Assembly: GCA_012960345.1 (NCBI GenBank)
Contig: DUBL01000039.1
Span: 1 to 38,860, forward strand
Direction of reading: 5' to 3'
DNA: 38,860 bases
From: Gammaproteobacteria bacterium
GTDB lineage: Bacteria > Pseudomonadota > Gammaproteobacteria > Arenicellales > UBA868
Part shown: in pieces, positions 8,273 through 16,795 of the stretch
Layout: each line of letters opens with the position of its first letter
How positions within the stretch are numbered: the first letter of the stretch is position 1
Notes under the pieces: generated by a model
What the model was told of the DNA's origin: nothing
Seen by the model: the letters and a program-made list of their open reading frames with translations, nothing else
Database searches by the model: none
Program-made: the position numbers and the translations under genes

Positions 8273-9307
8273 TCAAAATTCAAAAACCCCCTTACCGGTC
8301 GTCTGTGTATCAAATAACTGGTACGCCGCTTCCGCTTCTTCCAGTGCGTAACGATGTGTAAACAGTTTGTCGACGTCCAGATCGTGGTCAATGACGAACT
8401 GAGCACACTCGGCCTGCAGGTGCGTAGAAAAGGTCCACGAACCCATCAGTGTCACCTGGCGACGATTCATGTCAGTACTCACGTCGAGCGTAACGTCTCC
8501 CCCCTCACCGACGTAACAGGCACGGCCCCAAACCTTGACGCAGCGCACAGCCGCTTGGCGGGCTTCGCTCGCAGCACTGCAATCCAGTGACAATTCAGAT
8601 CCTTCGCCTGAGGTCAGTTCGCGAATGGCTTCGACCGGATCATCAACAGATGGATCAATTAACACCTCGGCGCCAAAATCCTTGGCCCGGGAAAGGCGCT
8701 CCTTACCCACATCCAGCGCAATGACACGGACTCCCATCGCCGTCGCTAGCTGCGTCGCGCTCAGGCCGACTGGCCCCTGACCGAAGATCGCCAGAGTGTC
8801 CCCATGCGAAACATCGAGGCGGCGTAAAGCACCGTATGCAGTTCCTGTCCCACAAGAAATGGCTGCCCCCGTCACAAAAGAGAGCGCCTCCGGCAACGGG
8901 ACTAACGTGCTTTCCGCTACTTTCATATAGGGCGCATGGGCACCATTGCCAGTGGCGCCATAGACAGTGACCCCTTCAAGGCACATCTGGGACCAACCCG
9001 AATCGCAGTGCTTACAGATGCCGCAGCCAAGATAGTGGTGATCCATGACGCGTTGACCGATCCAGGACTTGTCCACGCCCTCGCCAACATCGGCCACCAC
9101 ACCACAGGGCTCATGTCCGCCGATGACGATACCCCCGTCGCCAAGACCAAGCGAGGCGGCACCGTCCTTCGCCCGGTAAAACTTAAGATCACTGCCACAC
9201 ATTCCCGAGGCTTTGATTTCCAATACCACCTCGTTCGGTCCAGGCACAGGATCAGGGAAGGTCTGCATCTCCAGTTGGCGGCTACCAAGAAAAACGACTC
9301 CTTGCAT
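8273..9307 (-). CDS. Zinc-dependent medium-chain alcohol/polyol dehydrogenase
   Basis: A 344-residue MDR-family dehydrogenase that interconverts an alcohol and a carbonyl compound with NAD(P). Catalytic zinc ligands are visible as C37 (GMCGSD) and H65-E66 (GGHEP); the structural zinc loop is C95, C98, C101, C109 (GCGICKHCDSGWSQMC). The Rossmann part reads LAIFGQGPVGLSATQLA, followed by VIALDVGKERL, where the aspartate suggests NAD rather than NADP. Fourteen bases upstream of the ATG lies AGGAG. It is the last gene of a minus-strand series: ketopantoate-reductase-like protein, DMT permease, aldehyde dehydrogenase, then this gene, with a 57-base gap from the aldehyde dehydrogenase. An alcohol-to-aldehyde-to-acid relay with the neighbour is plausible. 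Substrate not identifiable. Confidence 0.9.
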   Translation of the reverse strand: MQGVVFLGSRQLEMQTFPDPVPGPNEVVLEIKASGMCGSDLKFYRAKDGAASLGLGDGGIVIGGHEPCGVVADVGEGVDKSWIGQRVMDHHYLGCGICKHCDSGWSQMCLEGVTVYGATGNGAHAPYMKVAESTLVPLPEALSFVTGAAISCGTGTAYGALRRLDVSHGDTLAIFGQGPVGLSATQLATAMGVRVIALDVGKERLSRAKDFGAEVLIDPSVDDPVEAIRELTSGEGSELSLDCSAASEARQAAVRCVKVWGRACYVGEGGDVTLDVSTDMNRRQVTLMGSWTFSTHLQAECAQFVIDHDLDVDKLFTHRYALEEAEAAYQLFDTQTTGKGVFEF

Positions 9308-9364
9308 CGGCTTAGCTCCTGTTTCGATTCAAATTGACTGTGATGTGCATCGAGCAAATTTTCT

Positions 9365-10852
9365 TTACCGCATCACAAACGGATTTGGGACCTCTTCCGA
9401 CGTGGAAATCCAAACTGACTTTGTCTGCAGGTACTCACGGATAGCATCCTGACCGTTCTCGCGGCCAAGACCTGACTGTTTATACCCCCCAAAGGGCGCC
9501 ATATAGCTGAGCGCCCGATACATATTTACCCACACGGTGCCGGCCTGCAAAGCCTTGGAAACATGCAACGCCCGGCGAATATTCTCCGTCCAGATACCCG
9601 CTGCGAGTCCAAACACGACATCGTTACCGATCGAGATGGCTTCTTCTTCATCCTTGAACGGGATAACCGACAGTACCGGCCCAAATACCTCTTCTTGCGC
9701 GATGCGCATCTGGTTGTTAACCCCCGTGTAAATTGTCGGCTCAACAAACCAGCCCTCCCCACACTCGGCGCGCTCCGCCTTAGTGCCACCCAGAACACAG
9801 TTGACGCCCTCACCTCGCGCCACATCGAGGTATCCCAGCACCTTCTCATACTGCGGCCAGGTGGTTATCGGGCCAACCTGAGTCTCTTCAGACATGGGAT
9901 CACCCATCTGCGCAGTTTTCGCAAAGCCGACCAGTTTCTCTACAAATTGGTCATGGATACTTTCCTGCACCAGGAGACGCGAGCCGGCGATACAGGTCTG
10001 TCCCGTCGCGGCAAAAATCCCTGAGATAGCCCCCTTCACCGCGTTATCCAAATTGGCATCATCAAAAACAATGTTGGGTGACTTGCCACCGAGTTCGAGG
10101 CTTACTTTTTTAAGTGACTCAGCTGCCCGGCTATAGACGTGGCGCCCACTCACGGACCCCCCGGTAAAAGCCACTTTGGCCACCTTCGGATGCGTAATCA
10201 ACGCTTCGCCAACTTCCTTTCCATAACCGGTGACCACGTTGACCACGCCCTTGGGAAATCCGGCTTTTTCTACCAATTTGACGAACTCCAGCGCCGAGGC
10301 CGAGGTGTATTCAGACGGTTTAATCACCACGGTGTTACCCGCCGCCAACGCCGGGGCAATCTTGAACCCCGTCAGAAACAAGGGCGAATTCCACGGCACG
10401 ATCGCAACACATACACCGAGCGGTTCATACTGGGTAAACGTGAATGTATCCGGCTTGTCGATGGGCAATACAGAGCCTTCGATCTTGTCAGCCAATCCAC
10501 CATAGTAGTAATACCACTGCGGCGTATAGCGAAGTTGCAGATGCATCTCAGCGAATAGCTTTCCGTTGTCGCGCACCTCGGTACGTGCCAACGGTTCCGC
10601 GTGCTCTGCAATCAAGTCGCCCAGGCGCCGCAACAGATGCCCACGCGCGGTGGCCGTCAGGTTACGCCAGTGGGGGTTGTGAAAGGCCTGGTAAGCCGCC
10701 TCGACCGCCCGGTCTGCATCCTCTGCATCTCCCCGCGCGATCAGCGTCCAGGGTTTGCCGGTATACGGGTTGAATGATTCAAAGTAGTCCTGCCCCGCCG
10801 GTGGCAGCCACTCACCCCCAATAAACATCTGTGATTTCGACAGCTCACTCAT
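9365..10852 (-). CDS. NAD(P)-dependent aldehyde dehydrogenase (non-acylating)
   Basis: A 495-residue aldehyde dehydrogenase of the classical ALDH superfamily that oxidises an aldehyde to a carboxylate. The N-terminus MSELSKSQMFIGGEW is typical. Active-site residues are all present: N155 in VPWNSPL, the general base E253 in LELGGKSPN, and the catalytic C287 in GQTCIAGSRL. AAGGAC precedes the ATG. It lies between a DMT permease gene (75 bases upstream) and a zinc alcohol dehydrogenase (57 bases downstream), all on the minus strand. It belongs to the broad betaine/phenylacetaldehyde/muconate-semialdehyde type rather than to any clearly named subfamily. A role as phosphonoacetaldehyde dehydrogenase (PhnY) for the phnA product line is possible but nothing in the sequence specifically supports it. 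Confidence 0.92.
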   Translation of the reverse strand: MSELSKSQMFIGGEWLPPAGQDYFESFNPYTGKPWTLIARGDAEDADRAVEAAYQAFHNPHWRNLTATARGHLLRRLGDLIAEHAEPLARTEVRDNGKLFAEMHLQLRYTPQWYYYYGGLADKIEGSVLPIDKPDTFTFTQYEPLGVCVAIVPWNSPLFLTGFKIAPALAAGNTVVIKPSEYTSASALEFVKLVEKAGFPKGVVNVVTGYGKEVGEALITHPKVAKVAFTGGSVSGRHVYSRAAESLKKVSLELGGKSPNIVFDDANLDNAVKGAISGIFAATGQTCIAGSRLLVQESIHDQFVEKLVGFAKTAQMGDPMSEETQVGPITTWPQYEKVLGYLDVARGEGVNCVLGGTKAERAECGEGWFVEPTIYTGVNNQMRIAQEEVFGPVLSVIPFKDEEEAISIGNDVVFGLAAGIWTENIRRALHVSKALQAGTVWVNMYRALSYMAPFGGYKQSGLGRENGQDAIREYLQTKSVWISTSEEVPNPFVMR

Positions 10853-10927
10853 GGTCCATGTCCTTTTTTTCGTCTTCGTTACTCAGTTAATCTCAACCAA
10901 CGCTCTCCACGAAGGAGGATAGCGCGT

Positions 10928-11866
10928 TCAACCCTTAACGCCGCCGAGTAGGCGGCGCATCGGTGTATAAAACATTTCACCGGCGACACATCCACAAACC
11001 ACGATAATTGCAATGACTTGCATTCCACTAATCTGATTACTCAGGACAACCAACGCAAGCAGCGCGGCGATGACGGGTTTCAAAAAAAACAGGTAATTGG
11101 CTCGGCCCATATCCGGCGCCGCAGATAAGCCCCAGAACCACAGAATAAAGCCAATGCAGGTATTCCAGATGCCCAATACAAGCAGCGACCAATAGGCTTC
11201 GCTTGGACGCTCAAACAAGGTGGTCGGATCGACCCAGATCTCCCAGGCGACGCCCACTGTAATCCACAACGCAACGGCTCCGAGGACAAAGGTCAATGTC
11301 GTAATACGAATAGCACCGTAACTTTGAATCAACGGTCTCACCAATACGAGATAACACGATCCGATCACAGAACACGCGAGCGCCATCATCACCCCATAAA
11401 GCGCGCTCCCACCGATCGACAGCTGCTGCACATAGCCGTCGGTTAACAACAACACGACGCCAGCAAAGGCCCCCACACCGCTAACCATTTTGGGCGCAGA
11501 TATCTTGGTTCGATTGATGATGAAATCCATAACCACCACACCCATTGGCATGGTGGTCACCATCGTCGCAACCTGGGTCACAGAAGCAAAATCAAGTGAC
11601 CAGTGAAACAGTAACTGTCCCAACGCCATTCCAAAAACTGACAGCATAGTGATCTGCACGCCGTGCCGGCGCAGCGGCGTGATCAAGTCACGAGACCCCT
11701 TCAGGGAAAGCGAAACCAGCAACAGACACACGCTGCCAATGAGATAACGCCATACCGAGACCTCGACGCCACTCGTGCCTGACAGCACGGCGAAAAACTC
11801 GCTGGTCGCATGACTAACAACTCCGAGAAAGCAGGCGCCGTAAGCCCAAAACGCTGGCCCTTTCAG
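10928..11866 (-). CDS. DMT/EamA-family permease, apparently starting at CTG
   Basis: A ten-helix drug/metabolite transporter of 312 residues with two EamA repeats, probably exporting a small metabolite. The first ATG/GTG/TTG in the frame is a GTG at 11788, which would remove most of the first membrane helix. Upstream in the same frame, with no stop and no ATG, GTG or TTG, lies a CTG at 11866 followed by KGPAFWAYGACFLGVV, a proper first helix. That CTG overlaps the stop of the ketopantoate-reductase-like gene as CTGA, the counterpart of the common ATGA overlap, and GAGGAAG lies seven bases before it. With this start the length fits the family. The other helices include LLFHWSLDF, MPMGVVVMDFI and ALLALVVLSNQISG. 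The family call is secure and the start is a well-motivated inference. Confidence 0.85.
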   Translation of the reverse strand: MKGPAFWAYGACFLGVVSHATSEFFAVLSGTSGVEVSVWRYLIGSVCLLLVSLSLKGSRDLITPLRRHGVQITMLSVFGMALGQLLFHWSLDFASVTQVATMVTTMPMGVVVMDFIINRTKISAPKMVSGVGAFAGVVLLLTDGYVQQLSIGGSALYGVMMALACSVIGSCYLVLVRPLIQSYGAIRITTLTFVLGAVALWITVGVAWEIWVDPTTLFERPSEAYWSLLVLGIWNTCIGFILWFWGLSAAPDMGRANYLFFLKPVIAALLALVVLSNQISGMQVIAIIVVCGCVAGEMFYTPMRRLLGGVKG

Positions 11867-12783
11867 GAGAATTCTTCCTCTCGCGCCTTGACCAAAGCCG
11901 TAATCACCTCGTTGTAAGGGGCCGTGGTCCCCATCGCTTCGGCCACTGCCGGCACCGCCCCGTTAATCACATCAATCTCTGAGCGACGCTTCGCCAGATG
12001 ATCCAGCAGCATGGACGGTCGCGCATTGGGTAGCGCTTGCCCAAACTTTGCGATGTACGCCTCTACATCGTCGAATGAAAAGTACACACCCTTGGCAACG
12101 CCTGCTCGATGCGCCTCCAATCCACATTGAAGTGCGATGCGCCAAGCCAACGGATCGTTCATAACCTGACTGATGGTTCGATTGAAGACCGTGCAGGTTC
12201 CGCTAAAAGTCACATTGCAAATAAACTTCTCCCAAACGAGTTGATTGATGTCCTCGTAGGCCTTCACGTTGAAACCCGCTTCCCGCCACAGCGTCTCAAT
12301 CCGTTCAAGCCGCTCGCTCATCCCCCCGGTCATCTCTCCCAGGCGAATCAGTTCCATTCCGTTGTGATGCGCGTGCCCCGGTCCAGACACTGAAGCGCCG
12401 AAACCTCCGGCCACACCGATCAGCAGTCTTTCAGCAGATATCGAGGCAGCCAGACGATCCGCTGAACCGAGTCCATTCTGAATAGTGAGCACAACACTGT
12501 CATCGTGGAGTAATGCCGGCACAGAAATCGCTGCCGACTCAATCTGACCTGCTTTGGTTGCTACGACAACGAGATCGCAAGTGCCCACCTCGTTGTGGTC
12601 AGTGGTTGCCTTGATCATGACGGTTCGATCACCGCTCGCACCTTCAAGTCTCAAACCATTTTTGGTAATGGCATCGATGTGTTCCTGCCACACATCAATT
12701 GCCCACACCTCGTTCCCTGCATCCCCGAGTAATGCGGCATACACTGATCCCATCGCACCTACTCCCACCACAGCAATCTTCAT
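11863..12783 (-). CDS. Ketopantoate reductase family (PanE/ApbA-like) dehydrogenase
   Basis: A 306-residue NAD(P)-dependent reductase of the PanE/ApbA fold. The N-terminal Rossmann motif is GVGAMGSVYAALL (residues 7-19), followed by VVATKAGQIESA with the family lysine, LTIQNGLGSADRL, the hinge segment VWEKFICNVTFSGTCTVFN, and a C-terminal helical domain with SMLLDHLAKRRSEIDVINGA. True ketopantoate reductase in CoA synthesis has this layout, but the family also contains many catabolic 2-ketoacid reductases, and the linkage here to a permease and two dehydrogenases suggests a specialised role. The ATG at 12783 is preceded by AAGGAG with eight-base spacing, so it is preferred to the GTG nine bases earlier. 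Its stop overlaps the CTG start of the permease gene. Confidence 0.87.
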   Translation of the reverse strand: MKIAVVGVGAMGSVYAALLGDAGNEVWAIDVWQEHIDAITKNGLRLEGASGDRTVMIKATTDHNEVGTCDLVVVATKAGQIESAAISVPALLHDDSVVLTIQNGLGSADRLAASISAERLLIGVAGGFGASVSGPGHAHHNGMELIRLGEMTGGMSERLERIETLWREAGFNVKAYEDINQLVWEKFICNVTFSGTCTVFNRTISQVMNDPLAWRIALQCGLEAHRAGVAKGVYFSFDDVEAYIAKFGQALPNARPSMLLDHLAKRRSEIDVINGAVPAVAEAMGTTAPYNEVITALVKAREEEFS

Positions 12784-12986
12784 TTTTTCCACTCCTTAGC
12801 GTCCCACCTTAAACTTCACCGGAAATCCACCAACCCCATGACAACCTCGAGGTAGATTGAATACTTTAGCAATATTTATGGCTCTCAACTCGAAACCCCC
12901 ATGGCCCTGGGGCTGCGAGACTACTCTGTTATCCTGCATCAACAACATCGGCTAACCTGACTTCTGTCCGCGAACCCTTTCAGCGA

Positions 12987-14945
12987 ATGACCACGACCCA
13001 CTGTCACCATCTGTTCTCTCCTATTACGGTTGGCAGGCGAACCATACGCAACCGAGTCGCGCTCACCGCGACACTGACTAACTTTGGCCATGATAACCAG
13101 GTAACCGACCGCTGGGTCTCGTTCTTGGTGGAGCGTGCCCGTGGGGGAACGGGGCTTTTGATCTCTGAAATCATAGCCGTCGATCCCGAAGCACTGGCGC
13201 AACAAGCCATCGTCACGGGGTTTGATGATCTTAATCTGTCCGGCTTTAAGGCAGCGGCGGCCGGCGTCCATACAGCCGGTGGTGCCCTGATTGGACAATT
13301 ATGGCACCCGGGCCGACAACAGTTGTGGCATCCCAGTAAATCGCCCATGGGGGTTTCCGAACAACCCGATGCACTCAGTTGGACAGTGCCGCATGTCATG
13401 TCCACGACGCAAGTCAACCGTGTGATCACAGCCTACGTTGACACAGCAAAACGCCTGTGGCGCTGCGGCTTTGCCGGTATCGAACTGCATGGTGCACATG
13501 GTTACCTCATCGGCCAATTTCTCTCACCCTGGTCTAACACCCGCGATGACGAGTTTGGTGGCGACATTGACGGGCGCACCCGTTTCGCCCGTCATATCGC
13601 CAATGGTATCCGTGCCGAGTGCGGCAACGACTTCATCATCGGCCTGAAGATGCCCGGTGAAGAAGGTGTTGCGGGCGGCATCGACACGGATGAAGCGGAA
13701 CAATTGACTCGCCGCCTCGCTCAGAGCCATAGCTTCGACTACTTCAGTTATGGCCAGGGCAACTTCAGTCTCAGTCTTGAGACCCACGTCCCGGATCTGC
13801 ATTTCAAGCCAGGACATTTCATCGACATTCACAAACGCATGCGCGCCGCCAGCGAGGGCGTACCGGTTATGGCGCTCGGTCGCATCAACACTCCCACGCT
13901 GGCAGAACGAATCATCAAAGAGGGTTACGGCGACCTTGTCGGCATGTCCCGCGCATTGATCGCTGATGCGGCCTGGGCAGAGAAGGCGCGCTCTGGACGA
14001 TCAGATATCCGCCCGACCGTGTTTGATAACTGGTGCTGGGGTGAGGTTCATCTCGGCAAACCCCTCGCTGAGCATCACAATCCGTATCTCGGTATCAACG
14101 GTGAAGCGCTGTTAGAGGATCGCCTCACTCCCGCGTCGCGCCAGCGCCGCATCAGCGTGGTCGGTGCCGGGCCCGCAGGCCTGGAAACCGCCTGGGTAGC
14201 AGCTGCGCGCGGTCACCAGGTCACTGTGTACGGCGCATCGAAACTTGCAGGGGGTCGTCTTCGTCTCGATGCAACACTGCCCGGCCGCGAGGAAGTTGGT
14301 GCAATGATTGACTACCAACTCAACAAAGCAAAGCAATACGGGGTATCGCTTCAGCTCGGTCAACGCGTCGATGCCAGCACCGTAATGGCAACGGCACCGG
14401 AAGCCGTCGTGCTGGCAACAGGCGCCACACTGCGCCCACCACCCTCCCTTGCAGCCAACGCTGATTCAATCACTGCCGCCGATGCATACGTCGTTCGGCT
14501 TGCCCCTGTGGTGCGCCAAAAACGTGTCCTTTTCTTCGACATGGACCACAGCGTTAGCGCTTATGCCGTGGTGGACTTATTGGCTCAACAGGTCGATCAC
14601 GTTGTCCTGGTAACGCCGCGAACACACATTGCCCAGAACGTAAATTACTGCAGCGCGATTGGCGTCCACCGCCGACTCCACCAAGCTCGAGTCGAGATCG
14701 TGACTGGTCATGATCTGATCAACTTTCAGCGGGGAACGGTCACAGTCCGCAACGTTTTTACCGACCAGGAATCTGAATTCTTAGCCGTTGATGAAGTGAT
14801 CTACGCCACCCCGCGGCTGGTAATAGACCCACTGGGTTCGAAACTCCCGTCACACGTTGAGCTACAACGCGTGGGTGACTGTCAGTCACCACGACACCTG
14901 ATGGCAGCAATCCAGAGCGGTCACTTTGCAGGGCTGGCGCTCTAA
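12987..14945 (+). CDS. Old yellow enzyme / 2,4-dienoyl-CoA reductase-like flavoprotein with degenerate Fe-S site
   Basis: A 652-residue two-domain flavoprotein. Residues 1 to about 370 form an OYE-type TIM barrel (LFSPITVGRRTIRNR, GQLWHPGRQ, FAGIELHGAHGYLIGQFLSP with the substrate-binding histidines and tyrosine, then SRALIADAAW). Residues from about 385 form an FAD/NAD(P)-binding reductase part with VVGAGPAGLETAWVA and VVLATGATLRPP. Relatives such as FadH and trimethylamine dehydrogenase hold a 4Fe-4S cluster with a CxxCNxxC-x(11-12)-C motif between the domains. Here the matching stretch (residues 342-366) reads RPTVFDNWCWGE then GKPLAEHHNP: only C350 remains, with T344, D347 and E362 at the other ligand positions. 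Electron flow between FAD and FMN must differ, or the second domain has become partly structural. It may be an enoate or ether-bond reductase/demethylase. Start has a weak ribosome site. Confidence 0.88.
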   Translation: MTTTHCHHLFSPITVGRRTIRNRVALTATLTNFGHDNQVTDRWVSFLVERARGGTGLLISEIIAVDPEALAQQAIVTGFDDLNLSGFKAAAAGVHTAGGALIGQLWHPGRQQLWHPSKSPMGVSEQPDALSWTVPHVMSTTQVNRVITAYVDTAKRLWRCGFAGIELHGAHGYLIGQFLSPWSNTRDDEFGGDIDGRTRFARHIANGIRAECGNDFIIGLKMPGEEGVAGGIDTDEAEQLTRRLAQSHSFDYFSYGQGNFSLSLETHVPDLHFKPGHFIDIHKRMRAASEGVPVMALGRINTPTLAERIIKEGYGDLVGMSRALIADAAWAEKARSGRSDIRPTVFDNWCWGEVHLGKPLAEHHNPYLGINGEALLEDRLTPASRQRRISVVGAGPAGLETAWVAAARGHQVTVYGASKLAGGRLRLDATLPGREEVGAMIDYQLNKAKQYGVSLQLGQRVDASTVMATAPEAVVLATGATLRPPPSLAANADSITAADAYVVRLAPVVRQKRVLFFDMDHSVSAYAVVDLLAQQVDHVVLVTPRTHIAQNVNYCSAIGVHRRLHQARVEIVTGHDLINFQRGTVTVRNVFTDQESEFLAVDEVIYATPRLVIDPLGSKLPSHVELQRVGDCQSPRHLMAAIQSGHFAGLAL

Positions 14946-15043
14946 TTCGACCAAGCGACACCATCGACAAGCCACAGGCTAAGATATTTAATACACGAAA
15001 GAGCCGAGTATCTGCTCGATTCACACCTTCTCTGGAGAGACTG

Positions 15044-15523
15044 ATGATTAAAGGCCTACACCACAACGCATACCGTTGTCGTAATTCGGAAGAGACCCGC
15101 TGTTTCTATGAGGATTTTCTCGGTCTACCGCTTGCCAATGCATTTGAAATAAGACAGACCAAGACGGAACGCGAGACTCGGGCGCTGCATTCTTTTTATC
15201 GCATGGCCGATGGGTCGTTTCTGGCCTTTTTTGAAGTCCCGGACTCACCGTTCGAATTCAAGGCGCAACATGATTTCGATCTGCACATCGCGCTTGAGGT
15301 CGACTCCGATACACTGCACTCGATGTTCGAAAAAGGCAAGGCAGCGGGCATCGAGACTCGCGGCATCTCGGACCACCAGTTCATCAACTCCATTTATTTT
15401 CGTGATCCCAACGGTTACGTGATTGAGCTCACGGCCAAAAAATATGACCACGACAACGTGGTGGGTACACAAGGCGAGGCGCGCGAAGCACTCAATCATT
15501 GGACGGCATCTCTAACGAGTTGA
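15044..15523 (+). CDS. VOC-superfamily metalloprotein coupled to phnA
   Basis: A 159-residue vicinal-oxygen-chelate (glyoxalase/dioxygenase fold) protein with two beta-alpha-beta-beta-beta modules. Probable metal ligands are H7 in GLHHNAYRC, E64 in FFEVPDSPF, H81 in DLHIALEV and E128 in GYVIELTAK; YFRDPNGYVIEL is a standard second-module ending. GGAGAG precedes the ATG. The stop codon overlaps the phnA ATG by one base (TGATG), so the two proteins are very likely made together. VOC proteins include isomerases, epimerases, ring-cleaving dioxygenases, glyoxalases and the fosfomycin-opening Fos enzymes. The tight link to phosphonoacetate hydrolase suggests that it acts on a phosphonate or on a product of one. 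No reaction can be named from the sequence. Confidence 0.85.
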   Translation: MIKGLHHNAYRCRNSEETRCFYEDFLGLPLANAFEIRQTKTERETRALHSFYRMADGSFLAFFEVPDSPFEFKAQHDFDLHIALEVDSDTLHSMFEKGKAAGIETRGISDHQFINSIYFRDPNGYVIELTAKKYDHDNVVGTQGEAREALNHWTASLTS

Positions 15524-16779
15524 TGACAAACCAAAAAGCCGTGACCATCACCGTCAACAATCGTGACTACCGAATGCCCGCCCGCCCGGTGGTGGCCATT
15601 TGCGTCGACGGCTCAGAGCCTGCGTACATCGAAGAGGCCGTCGCCGCTGGCGTTATGCCTTGGACTGAGCGGATCGTGGGCGGTGCTGGCGCAGACCTTC
15701 GCGTCAACTGTGTCATTCCAAGTTTTACCAACCCGAACAATTTGTCTATCGTTACCGGTGCATCCCCCGCGGTGCATGGCATCTGCGGTAACTATTTCTA
15801 TGATCGCGTATCCGAACGCGAAGTCATGATGACTGCGCCCAAACTCCTGCGTGCACCAACACTGTTTGAAGCATTCCAGAAAAACGGTCTGCGCATTGGT
15901 ATCGTTACCGCCAAAGACAAGTTGCGAGGGTTACTCGGCGCCGGCCTTGCTTTTGGTGACACAGGCAGCGTGTGCTTCTCCGCAGAGCATGCTGATCAAG
16001 CCACCCTTGAAGAAAACGGTATCGATCGAGTCACTGAACGGCTGAATCGCCCGCTGCCGTCGGTTTACAGTGCAGACCTCTCCGAGTTTGTTTTTGCCGC
16101 TGGCGTGATGCTGATGGAAACTCTCGCACTCGACGTGTTGTATCTCTCTACTACAGATTACATCCAGCATAAACACCCGCCCGGCAGCGATGGCGCCAAT
16201 GCTTTCTATGCAATGATGGACACCTACTGGGCACAACTCGAAGCCTTTGGTGCACTCGTCGCTCTGACGGCTGACCACGGCATGAATGCCAAGCACAGGG
16301 CCGATGGCACTCCCGATGTCATTTACCTCCAGTCTTTCCTGGATGAACGCTTTGGCGTGGATATCTGCAAAGTCATTCTTCCGATCACTGACCCTTATGT
16401 CGTCCACCACGGCGCCTTGGGCTCTTTTGCCTCGGTCTATTGTTCATCACCAAACGACCCGCACATCGCTGCTGCCATTCGAGAACTGCCGGGTATCGAA
16501 TTGGTCCTTACCGCTGTCGAGGCGGCGCAGCGCTTCGAACTGCCTGTGGATCGCATTGGCGACCTGAACATCATCGCCAAACAGCATCAAGTCATCGGCA
16601 CGTCGCCAGAGGCTCACGACCTGAGCGGCCTTGAAGTCCCTCTGCGCTCCCACGGCGGCATTTCAGAACAGCGCGTGCCATTGATTCTCAGTCAACCCAT
16701 CACCAAGGCGCCACATGAGACCTTGCGAAACTTTGATCTATTCGATCTCGCCCTGAACCACACCCCAACGATCGACTGA
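15523..16779 (+). CDS. phnA: Phosphonoacetate hydrolase PhnA
   Basis: Cleaves the C-P bond of phosphonoacetate to acetate and phosphate with a two-zinc site of the alkaline phosphatase superfamily. The protein (418 residues) tracks known PhnA proteins closely: CVDGSEPAYI, VIPSFTNPNNLSIVTGASP, VHGICGNYFYD, VTAKDKLRGLLG, SVYSADLSEFVFAAG, YLSTTDYIQHKHPPG, LTADHGMNAK, LPITDPYVVHHGALGS and LRSHGGISEQ. Expected zinc ligands and nucleophile are D29, T69, D212, H216, D251, H252 and H377, all present. An in-frame TTG at 15499 exists, but the ATG at 15523, overlapping the VOC stop as TGATG, is preferred and gives family length. PhnA is usually the last step of aminoethylphosphonate breakdown after PhnW and PhnY; neither partner is next to it here, nor is a LysR regulator. 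Confidence 0.95.
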   Translation: MTNQKAVTITVNNRDYRMPARPVVAICVDGSEPAYIEEAVAAGVMPWTERIVGGAGADLRVNCVIPSFTNPNNLSIVTGASPAVHGICGNYFYDRVSEREVMMTAPKLLRAPTLFEAFQKNGLRIGIVTAKDKLRGLLGAGLAFGDTGSVCFSAEHADQATLEENGIDRVTERLNRPLPSVYSADLSEFVFAAGVMLMETLALDVLYLSTTDYIQHKHPPGSDGANAFYAMMDTYWAQLEAFGALVALTADHGMNAKHRADGTPDVIYLQSFLDERFGVDICKVILPITDPYVVHHGALGSFASVYCSSPNDPHIAAAIRELPGIELVLTAVEAAQRFELPVDRIGDLNIIAKQHQVIGTSPEAHDLSGLEVPLRSHGGISEQRVPLILSQPITKAPHETLRNFDLFDLALNHTPTID

Positions 16780-16795
16780 CTCTGTTACGTAGCGT

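Noticed and set aside
9365-10852. Phosphonoacetaldehyde dehydrogenase (PhnY) partner for phnA
   Set aside because: It is a generic ALDH, 5 kb away and in a different operon; no specific residue supports this role.
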